From assembly GCA_007119335.1 (NCBI GenBank), contig SKPU01000064.1, positions 1 to 6,667 of the forward strand: a stretch of DNA of 6,667 bases, read 5' to 3'. The DNA comes from Syntrophomonadaceae bacterium (GTDB lineage Bacteria; Bacillota; Dethiobacteria; DTU022). The notes below the pieces were generated by a model, which was not told where the DNA came from, searched no databases, and worked only from the letters and a program-made list of their open reading frames with translations. This document shows positions 5,751 through 6,667 of this stretch, piece after piece; position 1 is the first letter of the stretch; each line of letters starts with the position of its first letter. The translations under genes were made by a program, and so were the position numbers.

Positions 5751-6667
5751 ATGAAAATGAAGACTATCATGATTACCGCACCGTCAAGCGGAAGCGGAAA
5801 AACCACTATAACAATGGGTCTGATTAGAGCGCTTAAGAACAGGGGCTTTAATATAACTTGCTTTAAAACCGGCCCTGATTATATTGACACGGCCTTTTTG
5901 AAGACCGCCTCGGGTCATGAAGCCGGCAATCTGGATCTGCACCTACAGGGAAAAGAGGGTACGAAGCAGGCTTTCTCCCTGGCGGACGGGGATTTATGTG
6001 TGGTTGAAGGAGCGATGGGTTATTTTGACGGTATCTACAATACATTTCAGGGGTCGAGCCACGAAATATCAAAAGTCCTTGCTATAAATACCATCTTAAT
6101 TTATACACCACAGGGTGAAATGTTTACTGCTGTTCCGAAAATTAAAGGGATGCTTGATTTTGATGAATCAAGGATTAAAGGAGTTATATTAAATAAGGTA
6201 AATGAAGACCAGTACCGCCTTTTAAAAGAGCAAATTGAAAAATACACAGGTGCCAGGGTGCTCGGTTTTGTCCCGGGGGTGGATGATGCGGAGCTCGAAA
6301 GCAGGCATTTAGGTTTGGTGCAAAGCATCGAGATCGGGGAGTTAGATCAGCGGGTTGAAAAAATAGCGCAGGTTGTTTCAGAAAATGTGGATTTGGATGC
6401 CCTGTTAAACCTGATGTCATCTGTGCAAGGGACTGCTTTCCCGCAGCTTGAAAAGAAATACATCCGGGTTGGAATTGCCAGAGATAAGGCTTTTTCATTT
6501 TACTACCGTGAAAATATCCGGTTGTTTGAATCAACATGCCAGGTGACCTACTTTTCTCCCCTGGAAGATCAATCTATCCCTGATTGCGATCTAATTTATT
6601 TGGGCGGTGGTTATCCCGAAGTTTTCCGGGATGACCTGGCCAATAACAGGCAAATGTTGAAGGCAAT
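5751..6667 (+). CDS. cbiA: Cobyrinic acid a,c-diamide synthase-like protein (CbiA/CobB family), 3' end outside the window
   Basis: The frame stays open to the window edge: 305 codons of a protein usually about 450 aa. CbiA uses ATP and glutamine to amidate the a and c side chains of cobyrinic acid in cobalamin synthesis. The N-terminal ATP-binding domain has a P-loop (APSSGSGKTT, 10-19), KTGPDYID (39-46), NLD (60-62) and EGAMGYFDG (86-94). D43, D46, E86 and D93 fall where Salmonella CbiA has its functionally important acidic residues. ESRHLGLV (183-190), ARDKAFSFYY (243-252) and LGGGYPE (284-290) mark the linker and the start of the glutaminase domain; the glutaminase Cys lies beyond the window. 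The ATG at 5751 follows an in-frame TAA and has a poor ribosome site; ATG at 5757 is an alternative. Oddly, the family's VD-x(n)-S-x-S/A-AA segment is replaced at 119-134 by TPQGEMFTAVPKIKGM, so a paralog acting on another substrate is possible. Confidence 0.82.
   Translation, partial: MKMKTIMITAPSSGSGKTTITMGLIRALKNRGFNITCFKTGPDYIDTAFLKTASGHEAGNLDLHLQGKEGTKQAFSLADGDLCVVEGAMGYFDGIYNTFQGSSHEISKVLAINTILIYTPQGEMFTAVPKIKGMLDFDESRIKGVILNKVNEDQYRLLKEQIEKYTGARVLGFVPGVDDAELESRHLGLVQSIEIGELDQRVEKIAQVVSENVDLDALLNLMSSVQGTAFPQLEKKYIRVGIARDKAFSFYYRENIRLFESTCQVTYFSPLEDQSIPDCDLIYLGGGYPEVFRDDLANNRQMLKA

Noticed and set aside
6184..6537. Minus-strand open frame of 117 codons opposite the cbiA-like gene
   Set aside because: It lies entirely over the strongly supported CbiA-like frame, and its translation shows no recognisable domain.

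Overview
The window looks like chromosomal DNA of an anaerobic, probably Gram-positive (Bacillota, Clostridia-type) bacterium. This is inferred from the strong AGGAG-type ribosome sites, extended -10 promoters, moderate GC content, a membrane Fe-S/flavin oxidoreductase and a cobyrinate diamide synthase-like gene. No rRNA, tRNA, CRISPR array, insertion sequence or phage gene was seen.

Layout. (1) 1-1236: AT-rich upstream region with an extended -10 promoter, then a D-2-hydroxyacid dehydrogenase of the glyoxylate/hydroxypyruvate reductase type on the + strand. (2) 1251-2189: a second extended -10 promoter and a LOG/TIGR00730-type nucleotide-binding protein with an extra charged helical insert, also +. 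(3) 4400-2171, minus strand: an apparent operon. It has a consensus-like promoter, a perfect 26-bp inverted repeat of CsoR-family operator type, a 496-aa polyferredoxin-flavin oxidoreductase, a 91-aa CsoR/CstR-family repressor, and a short 4Fe-4S ferredoxin remnant that appears frameshifted and meets the LOG gene tail to tail. (4) 4401-4670: divergent intergenic region with an extended -10 promoter embedded in an inverted repeat and a long, potentially structured leader. (5) 4671-5666: type II (Rhizobium-like, Zn/Lys-Ser) L-asparaginase, +. (6) 5751 to the window end: a cobyrinic acid a,c-diamide synthase-like protein cut by the window edge, +.

The most interesting unit is the minus-strand operon. 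The repressor keeps both CsoR-family cysteines but has Phe where copper sensors have the ligand His. That is the pattern of persulfide-sensing CstR rather than of Cu(I)-sensing CsoR. The ATACCC/GGGTAT palindrome sits at the predicted transcription start of the oxidoreductase, so the simplest reading is a self-regulated circuit in which a thiol or sulfane-sulfur signal controls a membrane NAD(P)H-flavin-FeS electron-transfer protein. The parts are visible in the sequence; the signal and the electron partner are inference.
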